Positions 47,425 through 57,471 are shown, counted from the first letter of the stretch. The stretch is DNA of 64,000 nt from CAVONV01 sp963697355 (GCA_963697355.1 CAVONV010000013.1:1-64000), one strand, 5' to 3'. Translations and numbers: made by a program. Notes: a model not told the origin generated them from the sequence alone.

Positions 47425-48555
47425 TCACGCGTTGGCGTCCTCGAACGTCGGGAGAACCCTGCCGTTGCCGTCGGCGAAGGTGAACCTGAACTCGTCGAGG
47501 GCACTGGTCGTGTCGTGGGCGAACGATGATCCGACGACGAAGAAGCGACCGGGATCGATGGAAACCACTGTGTCGATGCCGTTGCCGGTGATGCGGACCG
47601 ATGCAGCGTTGTCGGCGTTGCGGCCCCACACGACCACCATCGGTCGCTCGCCGGCGGTCGGGTTGAAAGCCGGGTAGTAGTACTGGTAGCTCGATGCCGT
47701 ATCCGCCTCGCCCGTGCTCGTGCCGAGCCAGGTGTAGCGGCCCGGTAGGACCTTCTCGAAATCGGAGAGGGTGAGCCGGTACCCGGTGGGTGTTTCTCCC
47801 GATGCGACGAGGAACGTGTGGTTTCCGATGTCGTGTCGAGCCACGACCTCGCCGACAGCCAGGCCGGCAGTTGCATACGCCTCGATACCGCCCGCTCCTC
47901 CACCGAGGGTGCTGGCGGCGATCGTCGACAACATCATCGGAACGGCGATGGCAACGGTCAGCAGAAGTGGCACGGCAGCTGCGAGCAGGGGTTCTCGGTC
48001 GGTCTCTGCGGCGAGTCGCCGGCCCAGTCGTCGACCGCCGGCGGTGCGGTCGGCGAGGCCGGCCACGACGGCGAAGGCGGCGTAGCCGATCATGGCGCCG
48101 GCGCTGTTGAGGATGACGTCGTCGATGTCCACCGACCGCGCCCGGGTGATGTACTCCGCGGACTCGATGAGCGCGGAGACGGCGGCGGCTCGCCAGAGCA
48201 CCGCGCCGGGGCGCCGGAGCCCTGCGAACAGGACGGGGAGCAGGAAACCGAACGGGACGAACATCACCAGGTTGCCGCCGATGTTCTCGATCGCGAACTC
48301 GGGCGAGGTGGTCTGCACGATCTCGGCGATGCTCGCAAACGGTGTGAGGTTCGAGCTGCCGTGCCAGTCGTAGAAGATGATGGTCAGCGGGAACATCGTC
48401 ACCTTGGTGACGAGGAGGGCCCACAGGAACAGGGCCGTCACGACGGCCTCACGAGCGACGTCCACGGGTCCCTGTCGGCGCCCGAGGTACAGCCGCCACA
48501 GCACCCAGACGATGGTGGCGGTCCAGAGGACGGACTCGGCGTAGAAGACGACCAT
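47425..48555 (-). CDS. VanZ-family membrane protein
   Basis: Intact, 376 residues. Four to five membrane helices (VTALFLWALLVTKVTMFPLTIIF, ENIGGNLVMFVPFGFLLPVLFAGLRR, SALIESAEYITRARSVDIDDVILNSAGAMIGYAAFAVVA, LLLTVAIAVPMMLSTIAA) with the VanZ pattern N-x-x-x-F-x-P-F-G and D-x-D-D-x-x-x-N-x-x-G. A soluble C-terminal half of about 160 residues (from GGIEAYATAGLAVGEVVAR) has no recognised domain. VanZ proteins lower teicoplanin sensitivity in some hosts. Confidence 0.88.
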   Translation of the reverse strand: MVVFYAESVLWTATIVWVLWRLYLGRRQGPVDVAREAVVTALFLWALLVTKVTMFPLTIIFYDWHGSSNLTPFASIAEIVQTTSPEFAIENIGGNLVMFVPFGFLLPVLFAGLRRPGAVLWRAAAVSALIESAEYITRARSVDIDDVILNSAGAMIGYAAFAVVAGLADRTAGGRRLGRRLAAETDREPLLAAAVPLLLTVAIAVPMMLSTIAASTLGGGAGGIEAYATAGLAVGEVVARHDIGNHTFLVASGETPTGYRLTLSDFEKVLPGRYTWLGTSTGEADTASSYQYYYPAFNPTAGERPMVVVWGRNADNAASVRITGNGIDTVVSIDPGRFFVVGSSFAHDTTSALDEFRFTFADGNGRVLPTFEDANA

Positions 48556-48580
48556 GAGGGTTGATTCCTGTTCCGATCGG

Positions 48581-49966
48581 TCAACGGCCGGGCGATGCGG
48601 TGGGAAGGGTCACGGTGAAACGTGCTCCGCCGAGTGGGTTGTCGCCGACGACGGCCGTGCCGTCGTGGGCCTCGACGACCTCCTTGACGATCGCGAGCCC
48701 GATTCCGGAGCCGCCGACATCTCGGCTGCAGCGCGTCGTCGAGGCGAGTGAAGCGGTCGAAGACCACTGTTCGCGACTCGAGGGGGATTCCGGGCCCGTC
48801 GTCGTCGACATGGAGAACACCGTCACCATCTGTCACGACGAGACCGACCTGGATGCAACTAGACGCATGCCGGTCGGCGTTCTCAGAAGGTTTCGCACCA
48901 CCCGCTCGAGCGAGCGACGCTCCCCGTCGATCGGAACAGGCTCGAGCGCAACGACCTCGACCCGAGAACGGAACGGGCGGGAAGCCTCCGCCGCGACGAC
49001 GTCATCGAGCATCACTCGCTCGGTTGGCACAGCGCTCCGGCCGGCGTCGTCGAGACGGGCCAGCAGGACGAGATCGTCGACGAGGGACGCGAGTCGCCGC
49101 TGCTCACCCAGGACCCGCGCTGCGGTCTCCTCCCATTCGGGATCGTCGGCCTCGAGCGCGACCTCGAGCATCGCGGTGCTCGCCGTGATCGGAGACCGCA
49201 GCTCGTCCGCGGCATCCGCGACGAAGCGTCGCTCGGTCACCACTCCCTGGCGGACCCGGTCGAGCATCCCGTTGAGGGTCTCCGCGAGTTCGTCCAACTC
49301 GTCGCCGGTGCCGGGTTCGGGGAGCCGTCGATCGAGCTCTCGGATCTCGATCGCCGCAGCCTGGCGAGTCATCCGCCGCACGGGACGCAGACCCGAGCCG
49401 GCGACCAGGGCGAACATCGCTGCGAAAGCAACCGATCCGACGGGGATGGCTGCGACCAGGGCCTCCCGCACCGACAGCGGCCCGACCACGGCATCGTCGG
49501 TGACCACCATCAACGCGATCGAACCATCGGGTCGCACCGGCACAGGGCTCCCTTCCATCCCGGTGAACACATCCCAGCCGCCGCGCTGAGAAAGCGACGG
49601 GAAGAACACCACGGTGGAATCGAACAGGGTCTCGTCGAGTCCCGCAGCCGACAGGTCCACCGTCGACGGCAGGAAGTCGGCGCGCACTTCGGTGTCGAAG
49701 GTGTCGAATCCGACAACCGACCCCGCCGGCACGATGATCGTTCGGACCTGGTCGTTGCGAGGTGTCGCGACCCCGGTGGTCGCGAGCTGCTCCGTGAGCC
49801 TCGCTTCCTCGTCACGGATCAGCTCGTTCTCCAGGTAGTCCTGGACCCGTACGATCACCCCGGAACGGTCGAGCGCAGCGAACACCACGAGCCCGACGAC
49901 CGCGAAGGTCACGAGCGTCACCAAGCCCACTCGCCCCCGGGTCGACCGCAGTCGTTGCCCGATCAC
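48581..49966 (-). CDS. sensor histidine kinase-like protein lacking the H-box histidine (two frameshifts)
   Basis: Joined product about 461 residues: membrane segment (GLVTLVTFAVVGLVVFAAL), a 130-residue outer domain, a second segment (ALVAAIPVGSVAFAAMFALVAG), HAMP (LRPVRRMTRQAAAIEIRELDRRL), then FVADAADELRSPITAS. At residue 254 the phosphoacceptor His is Asp (GAC, minus 49207-49205). The ATPase domain is otherwise intact across frame changes near 48870 and 48720: N-box LVRNLL then ENADRHA, G1 DDDGPGIP, GGSGIGLAIVKE. Coupled by four bases to the response regulator. Confidence 0.87.
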
Positions 49967-50649
49967 GACGCCGGCTCCCGGTCATCGACGAGCCGGTATC
50001 CGACATTGCGGACCGTTTCGATCGATCGGCGATCGAATGGCATGTCGACCTTCTGTCGCAGGTACCGCACATACACCTCGACGATGTTCGGCCCACCGGG
50101 GAAGTCGGTACCCCAGACCCGATCGAGCAGCTCCTGCTTGCTCACCGCAGCACCGTCGGCCTGGAGCAGCGCCTCGAGCAGCCTGAACTCCCGAGCGGTC
50201 AGGTCCAGCAGCGAATCGGCCCGCCACGCCTCGGCCGTCCGGACATCCAGGCGTAGATCACCCCGCGCGAGCTGCAGATCGTGCGCCGCGGGCCCCCGCC
50301 GTACCAATGCGCGCAGCCGTGCCACCAGCACCTGGAACGAGAACGGTTTCGTCACATAGTCGTCTGCGCCGGTCTCAAAGCCCTCCACCTCGTCGAGATC
50401 GCCGTCCTTCGCTGTGAGCATCAGAATCGGCGTGCGATCGCCCTCGGCCCTCAATGCGGCACAGACCCGCCAGCCGCTCATCCCCGGCAACATCAAGTCC
50501 AGGACGATCGCGTCGAAGGAACCTTCCCGGGCCCGCCACAAGCCGGTGTCGCCGGCGTGCTCGACCTCGACGTCGAAACCCTCGGACCGCAATCCGATCT
50601 CCAACGCCCGGGCGATGTTCTCCTCGTCCTCCACGACCAGCACTCGCAT
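49963..50649 (-). CDS. OmpR-family response regulator
   Basis: Intact, 228 residues, ATG 50649. Receiver MRVLVVEDEENIARALEIGL, phospho-Asp in AIVLDLMLPG, switch Lys in DDYVTKPFSF; winged helix LTAREFRLLEALLQADGAAVSKQELLDRVWG and VEVYVRYLRQKVDMPF. Paralogous to 22108-22785. It is co-translated with the kinase-like protein at 48581. Confidence 0.94.
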   Translation of the reverse strand: MRVLVVEDEENIARALEIGLRSEGFDVEVEHAGDTGLWRAREGSFDAIVLDLMLPGMSGWRVCAALRAEGDRTPILMLTAKDGDLDEVEGFETGADDYVTKPFSFQVLVARLRALVRRGPAAHDLQLARGDLRLDVRTAEAWRADSLLDLTAREFRLLEALLQADGAAVSKQELLDRVWGTDFPGGPNIVEVYVRYLRQKVDMPFDRRSIETVRNVGYRLVDDREPAS

Positions 50650-50852
50650 GGTCCGAGTATCGCCGACCGGGGCTTGGAGCCCGCTGAGAGCCCGACGCCG
50701 CATCGGCGCGCACAGCCACCAGTGTGTATGGCGGGTACCGAGCCGTGCTCACGAGGGCGCCACGAGACGGAGTCTCCTCTGCTCGCCGCGTCCGACCAAC
50801 GCGGGCGACGAGGTGTAGCGTTCGGCCCCCACCCAACGAAGAGGAGGGCCCG

Positions 50853-51661
50853 ATGCCCTCAGGCTTTCAGCTCGCCCGGCATCAGGCGACCGCCTACGAG
50901 TCATTCACCCGCCTCTTCATGGAAGGATCCGCCCAGCTCCTCGTCGCAGGCGCCCGGATTCGCCCGGGAGACGTCGTGCTGGATCTTGCGTGCGGCACCG
51001 GCCTCGTCGCCCGTCACGCCCTTCGCGCTCGTTGCACCGAACGGCGTCCTCGTCGGCGCTGACATCAACCCTGCGATGCTCCAGGTCGCCCGCCGGCATC
51101 GACAGCGGCGTCACGTGGGTGCGATCGCCTGCCGACGATCTCCCGTTCGACGACGACACCTTCACCCATGTGATCTGCCAGCAGGGACTCCAGTTCTTCG
51201 TCGACGCGGACGCGGCGATGCGCGAGCTGCTGCGGGTGCTGCGACCCGGCGGTGTCGTGATCGCGACGGTGTGGGCGACACCGGGCCACAATCCCTACAT
51301 CGAGAACCAACTCGACCTCCTCTCCGGCCTCGATGCCTCCCTGGTGGCATCGGTGCAGCGGGCGACCCCGCCGCACGCGGACGAGTTCCTCGCATCGACC
51401 GCACGGGCAGCCGGATTCCACGACATCGAGATCACGATGCTCGAACACGACGTCGACATCGCCGACTTCGGACCCTGGTTCCTCGCCCAGACCGGAGGGA
51501 CCCCCTGGGGCCCGACCCTGAGCGCGCTGACCGATACCGCTCGACAGGAGCTGGTCTCGGCGATGACCGACAGGATCCAGCCGTACGCAAGAGCCGATGG
51601 CGGTCATCGCATCCCGTTCCGGTCCCACCGACTCGAAGCGCACGTGCCGAACGAGCACTAG
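50853..51661 (+). CDS. class I SAM-dependent methyltransferase (two frameshifts)
   Basis: About 269 residues, ATG 50853 after GAGGAGGG. FQLARHQATAYESFTRLFMEGSAQLLV then motif I DVVLDLACGTGLVARHA, next frame VAPNGVLVGADINPAMLQVAR, third frame GVTWVRSPADDLPFDDDTFTHVICQQGLQFF, then LRVLRPGGVVIATVW. UbiE/COQ5-like. Frame changes near 51020 and 51095. The PHADEFLASTARAAGFHDIEI tail is typical of actinobacterial members; substrate unknown. Confidence 0.87.
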
Positions 51662-51772
51662 CTCTCCGGGCGCGGGACGAAGGGACCCACGCGCCATCGG
51701 ATCGGCAGGGTCGCCGGCGCCATGACCGATCGGCGCTCCCGACACCTGCACCTGAGGCAGGGGACGTGCTCG

Positions 51773-52657
51773 TCAGACGCCGAGCGTGTCGACTGCCGCA
51801 TCGACGAACGCCCGCACGAGGGGCCGCTCGTCCACTGCGCGGCGGGCGATGTAGTGCTGGAGCGGTGGTAGTTCGTCGAGGCGGCGCCAGACCACTCCCG
51901 GGCCGGCCGACGCGACGAGGCCCTCCGTGGCGAAGTACACGCCGAGCCCGGCCCGGATCGACACGATGAGGCCCTCGAGGGTCCGGAACTGCGCAACGTA
52001 CTTCGCAGGTGGGCGACCGTGACGGAAGTCGGCGCCGCTCCAGTAGTCGCGCCACTTGCGGTCACCGGTCGGGAAATCGAAGGTCGGTTCGGCCATGACG
52101 TCGTCGACGGTGAGCTCGCCGGCGGTCGCCAGACGATGCTGCTCCGCCACGGCGATACCCAGCGGTTCGCTGTACAGCGGCGTCAGCTCGAGCCCTCGGT
52201 GGTCGAACGGTCCGTACACGAAGGCGACGTCGGCCTGCCCCTCGTGGAGACCTCCGGTCGGATCGAGCTGGTCGCCGAAGCTGACCATGAGGTCGACCTC
52301 CGGGTGGCGTTCGCCGAACCGGTCCAGGGCATGGCTCATCTCGGGGTGATTGACCGCGGCGACGAAACCGACCGTCAACGTCGACCGTGTCGCACCTGCA
52401 GCACGTGTCGCGGCCACGACGGTGTCGGCGTCGGCGAGCAGGAGCCGGGCCTGGGACAACAGCACCTCGCCTGCCTGCGTCAGGGTCACCGACCGGGTGT
52501 TGCGGTCGAGCAGCTTCGCCCCGATCCGATCCTCGAGCTGGCGGATCTGGGTACTGAGGGCCTGCTGGGCGATGAACAGCCGTTTCGCTGCCCGGGTGAA
52601 GTTGAGCTCTTCCGCGACGGCCACGAAGGCTCGCAGGTGGCGCAGTTCGATGTCCAC
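51773..52657 (-). CDS. LysR-family transcriptional regulator
   Basis: Intact, 294 residues. N-terminal HTH MDIELRHLRAFVAVAEELNFTRAAKRLFIAQQALSTQIRQLEDRIGAKLLDR; C-terminal periplasmic-binding-like effector domain (STLTVGFVAAVNHPEMSHALDRFGERHPEVDLMV). Divergent from the DUF1330-hemerythrin gene with a 151-bp gap, so it probably controls it and itself. Confidence 0.93.
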   Translation of the reverse strand: MDIELRHLRAFVAVAEELNFTRAAKRLFIAQQALSTQIRQLEDRIGAKLLDRNTRSVTLTQAGEVLLSQARLLLADADTVVAATRAAGATRSTLTVGFVAAVNHPEMSHALDRFGERHPEVDLMVSFGDQLDPTGGLHEGQADVAFVYGPFDHRGLELTPLYSEPLGIAVAEQHRLATAGELTVDDVMAEPTFDFPTGDRKWRDYWSGADFRHGRPPAKYVAQFRTLEGLIVSIRAGLGVYFATEGLVASAGPGVVWRRLDELPPLQHYIARRAVDERPLVRAFVDAAVDTLGV

Positions 52658-52808
52658 GCCGCGACATTACCGAGCCGTCCACAACCCGGCGCTGTGACTG
52701 TCACAGCGGATCGCTGCTTCCCCTCCCTCTACTCCGGCCGGATGATCGAGCCATCCGAACAACCGATCCAGCCGGCCCCGTGCCGGCACGAAGAAGGGAA
52801 GGAATCCG

Positions 52809-53811
52809 ATGACCGCCTACTGCATCTGGGACGTCCGTGAGATCCACGACCAGGCCGCGATGGACGACTACGTCGCCGGCGTCACCGAGTCTGTCACCGC
52901 CTACGGGGGTCGCTACCTCGTCGTCGGCGGACCGTGGCAGATCGTCGAGGGCGGCTGGCGCCCCGCGTACCCCGTCGTGATCGAGTTCCCGTCGCTCGAA
53001 CGAGCGCACGAGTGGTATTCGTCGGAGTCGTACGCGCCGTTGCGCGAACTGCGACATCGTGCGAGCACGTGCGATGCCGTGTTCGTCGACGGCGCTGTGC
53101 CGGCCGACGACCCGCTGTGCCGAGCAGCCGATGCGCCGCTCGCCGACGTCGGCTTCGACCTCTACCGCGACGTGCACAAGGGCATCCGCCACGGGCTGTT
53201 CACGGTGACCGAAGGCTGCGGCCACGTCGATCCGTTCGACGAGAGCGCCGTGCGCGAGACCAACGCCCGAGTCGAGGAGCTGCTGCACCTGCTCGACGTG
53301 CACTCCCGTCACGAGGACGAATTCCTGGGTCCGATCATCGGTACCCACCTGCCGACGCTTGCTGCCCAGCTACATCGGGAGCACACCGAGCTCGAGGCGC
53401 TGACGACGGAGATCCGTCGGCAGCTCGCCACGACCGCGCAGGCAGTTGGCGTCGAGCGCCGACTCGCCCAGCATCGTCTCTATCTCACCCTGTCGGAGTT
53501 CACCGGTGTGTACCTGCGGCATCAGACGACCGAGGAGGTCGAGGTGCTGCCTGCACTCAATCGGGCGGCCGGGCCAGGCGAGCTCGAGGACAGCGAACAA
53601 CGCGCTCGTCGCGGCGATCACACCCGAGGACATGGACGGCTACATGCGGCTGATCGTGCCGGCCGTCAACCCGGTCGATCTGGCCGAGCTGTACGGCGGA
53701 ATCCGCGAGGGCGCCCCGCCCGAGGCGTTCACCGCTCTGCTCGACGTGGCCCGTGACGGCCTCGAGCCGATCGCATTCGGCCGGCTCTCAAACGAGCTCG
53801 TCCAGGTCTGA
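52809..53811 (+). CDS. DUF1330-hemerythrin fusion protein (one frameshift)
   Basis: About 334 residues. Residues 1-97 are DUF1330 (CIWDVREIHDQAAMDDYVAGVTESVTAYGGRYLVVGGPWQIVEGGW, VVIEFPSLERAHEWYSSESYAPLRELR). From about 115 a hemerythrin-like bundle begins (DLYRDVHKGIRHGLFTVTEGCGHV, HSRHEDEFLGPIIGTHLPTLAAQLHREHTELEAL, FTGVYLRHQTTEEVEVLPAL), with His and Glu in H-x3-H, HxxxE and H-x3-E settings. After a shift near 53590 the end reads NALVAAITPEDMDGYMRLIVPAVNPVDLAELYG. Such bundles bind O2, NO or iron. Confidence 0.86.
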
Positions 53812-53959
53812 GCACCGTCCCGACCCGCTCCCGCCAAAGCAACGTCGATGACCCGTGTCCATGACCCGTCGACAGCGGTCCCCGTGGGCCCGCCGCTGCT
53901 TCGAGCAGGCTCCTCTCGCAGAACGAGATCTGGTGTCATTGGGATCTCCTGTCGTTCGG

Positions 53960-54785
53960 TCACGCGAGCACGGCGACCGCCGTCACGATCACGACGGCCA
54001 GACCGAAGAACATCTGGGTCAGGCCGATCACCACCGCCGGGCGTACGGGGCCACGGATGGCGACGATGTCGAAGCCTGCGATCACGACCAGCGCCACCAC
54101 CGGCGCGAACGGGATCGCATTCAGCAGCCACGCCACGGTCACCGCCACCACGGCCAGGATCTGGGCCAGGTCGCTGTGCCAGGTCGTCACCGGCCGACCA
54201 TGGGCGCGGAACACCTGGGTCCGGGCATACGGAATGGCCGCAGCAGCACGGGCCGACACCACCACCCACAAGCCCACAGCGAGCTCGCCCGACTCGCCGC
54301 CGGCGAGCACGATCGCGGCGACGATCGACCCGATCCCCACGGTGCCGGCCAACTCCGGGACCAGACGTCGACTACGCGAACGCATGTCGAACCACAACTC
54401 CACGACCACCAGCGGCGCCGCGAACGCGAGCGGTACCCAGAACCGACCGCTCTCCGCCTCCATCGCCCCCCACACGCCCAACGCCACGATCACCGCGATC
54501 TCGACCCCGGCGATGCGAGCAGCGAGGCGGCTCCGATCCAGCCAGCGGTTCCGCCGGCGGTCCACCAACACCACCTTGAGCGGCGTTCGGGCGACGAACG
54601 CCAACATCGCGGCCAGTCCCAACGCCAGACCCGACCACGACCACACCACGATCAGCCCGAGCACCACCGGCTCGGCCGTCAGACTCCAACCGCCGTGCTC
54701 GGACGGCACTGCGACCTGACGCCACAGCGGCGCCGGGCGAGGCCCGTGATCTGCGACCGGGGCAGCCGCTGTCGATCGTCGTCAT
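53960..54785 (-). CDS. YwiC-like membrane protein (frameshift near start)
   Basis: About 275 residues. PSEHGGWSLTAEPVVLGLIVVWSWSGLALGLAAMLAFVARTP is the YwiC signature (K/S-E-H-G-x-W), followed by eight or nine membrane helices. ATG 54785 overlaps the Rrf2 stop by four bases; one frame change near 54730 connects it to LWRQVAVPSEHGG. Otherwise GTG 54709 would be the start. YwiC sits near nitrate-respiration genes in Bacillus; here it is coupled to an Fe-S Rrf2 regulator. Confidence 0.82.
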
Positions 54786-55198
54786 CGCGCCCCCTCCGCC
54801 GTCACGGCGGCCTCGGCCACCGAGGTCGCGTCGAGCTCGCGCAGCAGCTGCGCCCGCGCCCGCAGCCACGGCACGTGCAGCGCACAGGTACCCGTCTCGG
54901 TGCATGGCCGATCTGCGAGCACGCAACGGCCGGAGTCGGTCGGGCCCTCGATCGCCTCGATCACCGCCAGGACCGACACCGATGACAGATCCACGGCCAA
55001 CGAGTACCCGCCGGCCGGTCCCGGATCGGAGCGCACCCACCCTTCCCGCACCAACGGGTTGACCACCTGTGACACGAACCCCGATGTCGAACCCACCGCC
55101 TCAGCCAGCGCCGGACCCTTCACACGCCCGGCACGATCGGCCAGCGCGCGTAGCGCCCGCACCGCCAGGTCGCTCTTGCGCGTAACCTCGAGTCTCAT
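54782..55198 (-). CDS. Rrf2-family Fe-S regulator (IscR/NsrR/RsrR type)
   Basis: Intact, 138 residues. HTH SDLAVRALRALADRAGRVKGPALAEAVGSTSGFVSQVVNPLVREGWV, wing GPAGGYSLA. C-terminal cluster residues C92, C99, C105 (C-x6-C-x5-C) with H108 and D10: the three Cys are the cluster ligands in this group, and C-x2-H matches IscR while the Asp suits NsrR. It senses NO, redox or Fe-S status. An imperfect AGTCT-N9-AGACT dyad overlaps its start. YwiC-like gene is co-translated; multicopper oxidase is divergent. Confidence 0.9.
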   Translation of the reverse strand: MRLEVTRKSDLAVRALRALADRAGRVKGPALAEAVGSTSGFVSQVVNPLVREGWVRSDPGPAGGYSLAVDLSSVSVLAVIEAIEGPTDSGRCVLADRPCTETGTCALHVPWLRARAQLLRELDATSVAEAAVTAEGAR

Positions 55199-55459
55199 AC
55201 TCGAAGACTACTCATCGTCGATGCGTGAGCAAGCCCCTTCGCCGGCCTCGCACTCCCACCCGCCGCCGCAGCAGTCGCCATGAGCCTCTCCACCATCGTC
55301 CTCGCCGCGAACGCCCAACTCCTGCGACGCCTCGACCTCCGGCCCGCCGAGACGCCCGAATCTGGCGAAGCCGTCGCGCCGGGTGACAGCACTCGGCTGC
55401 ATTCGACCACCACAATGTGTCGTCGAGCGCCGTCGAGGCGTGCCTGGAGGCCTGGAACC
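55199..55459. promoter_or_regulatory. divergent promoter region between Rrf2 regulator and multicopper oxidase
   Basis: About 260 bp with no convincing gene; a plus-strand frame from 55280 is open into the oxidase but has no family sequence before the Tat signal. AGTCT and AGACT (5-bp arms, nine-base spacer) near 55193-55211 could be half-sites of an Rrf2 operator. Weak. Confidence 0.35.
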
Positions 55460-56991
55460 GTGGGTGTCGAGCATCGGGTGTGGAACCGCCGACGGTTCTT
55501 GACCACCGGCGGCGCAGCCATCGCCGGCGTATGGCTCGCAGGGTGCTCGAACAGCGGCTCGAGCCGATCGACGGCATCGGCGCCGTCCGGGCAGCTCGTG
55601 GTGCCGAGCGATCCTGCGATCACCGCCCGAGAAGCGCAACGGCGCTCGTCCTCTTCGGGCTCTACCGTCGTCGATCTCGTGGCCGGCGCGCTGGCGGTGG
55701 ACCTGGGAGGGATCGCGGTCGACACGACCGGCTACGGCGACAGCGTGCCCGGGCCGGTGATCCGCGTCCGTGCCGGTGACGAGTTGACGGTCCGGTTCCG
55801 CAACCAGCTCGTGGATCCGACCGTGGTCCACTGGCATGGCCTCGCGATCCGCAACGACATGGACGGCGTTCCCGGCCTCACCCAGGACCCCATCGGTGCC
55901 GGCGAGGACTTCACGTACCGGTTCGTCGTGCCGGATCCGGGCACCTACTGGTTCCATCCACACATGGGCCTCGACCTCGACAGGGGCATGTACGCAGCGA
56001 TCATCGTCGACGACCCGAACGAGGCCGGCGACTACGACGCCGAGGAGATCCTGATCTTCGACGACTGGATCGACGGCATCGACGGCGGATCCCCCACCAA
56101 GGTGCTGGCCGACCTGCAAGCGGCAGGCGGGATGGCCCATGGAGGGATGGCTGCGATGAGCGAGGGAAGCGACGCCTCCGGGCGCGGCATGGGGATGAAC
56201 GCATTCGGTGACGTCGACTATCCGCTTCACCTGATCAACGGCCGCGCCCCTCGGATCCGGTCACGATCGGTGCTCCAGCGGGTAGCCGGATCCGGTTGCG
56301 GATGATCAACGCCGGCTCCGACACCCTCTGCCGCGTCGCCATCGGCGGTCACGCCATGACCGTCACCCACCTCGACGGCTTCCCCATCAACCCTGTCGAG
56401 GTCGACACGGTGCTGTTGGCGATGGGCGAACGTGTCGACGCCATCGTCACCGTCGCCGACGGGGTCTCGCCCATCGTCGCCTCGACCGAGGGCAAGACCC
56501 GCGCCGGTCTCGCCTGGCTGAGGTCGACAGGATCGAGCGCAGCGACACCCGAGCCGGTGTCGCCCCTGCCCGAACACTCGGGCCGGATGCTCGACGTCTC
56601 CGCTGCGGTTGCGGCCGAATCGGTCGCGTTTCCGACCGGTGAACCGGACCGTCAGGTCGACCTGTGGCTCCGCCAGGACATGGACGCCTACCGGTGGACC
56701 ATCAACGGCGCCACCCACGGCGATCACGAACCTCTCACCATCGAGACCGGCGAGCGGCTACGCCTCGTGTTCCGCAACGACACGATGATGGTCCACCCCA
56801 TGCACCTCCACGGCCACACCTTCGCACTCGCCACCCCGGGCGCGGCCCGCAAGGACACCCTTCTCGTCCCGGTCATGGGCAGCGCCGCTGTCGACGTGAT
56901 CGCCGACAACCCCGGGCAGTGGATGCTGCACTGCCACAACACGTACCACCTCGAAGCCGGCATGGCGACGACTCTCGCCTACCTCGCATAG
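55460..56991 (+). CDS. Tat-exported multicopper oxidase, three-domain laccase-like (frameshift)
   Basis: About 510 residues. The Tat signal NRRRFLTTGGAAIAGVWLAGC includes a lipobox-like Cys, so it may be lipid-anchored. Copper ligands are all seen: HWHG, HPHMG (type 2/3 sites), HPMHLHGH and HCHNTYHLEAGM (type 1 Cys-His-Met). A Met/Gly/His-rich stretch (AAGGMAHGGMAAMSEG) recalls copper-tolerance oxidases. Frame change near 56255. Start chosen at GTG 55460 just before the Tat motif; earlier starts are open. It oxidises cuprous copper, phenols or siderophores. Confidence 0.9.
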
Positions 56992-57008
56992 AGCTCATGA
57001 CCGAGGCC

Positions 57009-57070
57009 AGCAATACGCAACCTAACGAAGAAGAACAACAACAAACACAGTAACAAAGCCACGTATTGCT
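57009..57070. repeat. 9-bp inverted repeat around an A-rich stretch at the composition boundary
   Basis: AGCAATACG (57009-57017) and CGTATTGCT (57062-57070) are perfect complements around a 44-base AAC-rich stretch. It lies at the change from GC-rich to lower-GC DNA, overlapping the vapC 3' end. It could be a terminator-like structure, a recombination scar or chance. Confidence 0.4.
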
Positions 57071-57471
57071 AAGGTCAAATCCTCGAACAACGAATAGTCA
57101 ACGACATTCCTCGTTACGAGAGTCAAACCATTTACTTTTGCCGTAGCGGCAATCTGGCTATCGACAAAGGCAGGCGTTTTTCCGATCTTCTCGAGGCGCG
57201 CCCGCTCCGCCGCGTGCCAACGAGCCGCCTTCTCATCGTAAGGAAGGATGGGTATGGTGGTTCCCACAACCGATTCTAGATACTTCTCGATAGCGCTTCG
57301 CTTATTTGACTTGGGCAAGCGAGATGCTCCGTACTGCAATTCGTGCCATACCACGCTGGCCGTGACGATACGGTCTTCAAAGCGACGGAGACGTTGCAGC
57401 ACCTTGCGATTGGGAACGGATCGCAGCGGTTCGGACAAGACGTTGGTGTCGAGGAGATACGTCGCGTTCAC
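57022..57471 (-). CDS. vapC: VapC-like PIN-domain toxin
   Basis: 149 residues. PIN acidic residues are seen in MNATYLLDTNVLSE (Asp8), WHELQYGA (Glu), FVDSQIAATA (Asp) and TRNVVDYS. Mg-dependent RNase toxins of this type cut tRNA, rRNA or mRNA. The C-terminus (LAIRGFVTVFVVVLLR) is unusual and may have been extended across the boundary; a typical VapC would end near FEDL. Four-base overlap with the antitoxin. Confidence 0.9.
   Translation of the reverse strand: MNATYLLDTNVLSEPLRSVPNRKVLQRLRRFEDRIVTASVVWHELQYGASRLPKSNKRSAIEKYLESVVGTTIPILPYDEKAARWHAAERARLEKIGKTPAFVDSQIAATAKVNGLTLVTRNVVDYSLFEDLTLAIRGFVTVFVVVLLR

Noticed and set aside
56997..57053. 18-residue plus-strand ORF ending in E/Q-rich sequence
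   Set aside because: Too short, no ribosome site of note, and it crosses the composition junction on the strand opposite vapC.
57009..57070. Integron attC site next to vapBC
   Set aside because: ACCTAAC fits the left core, but there is no matching GTTRRRY at the other end and no second cassette or integrase.
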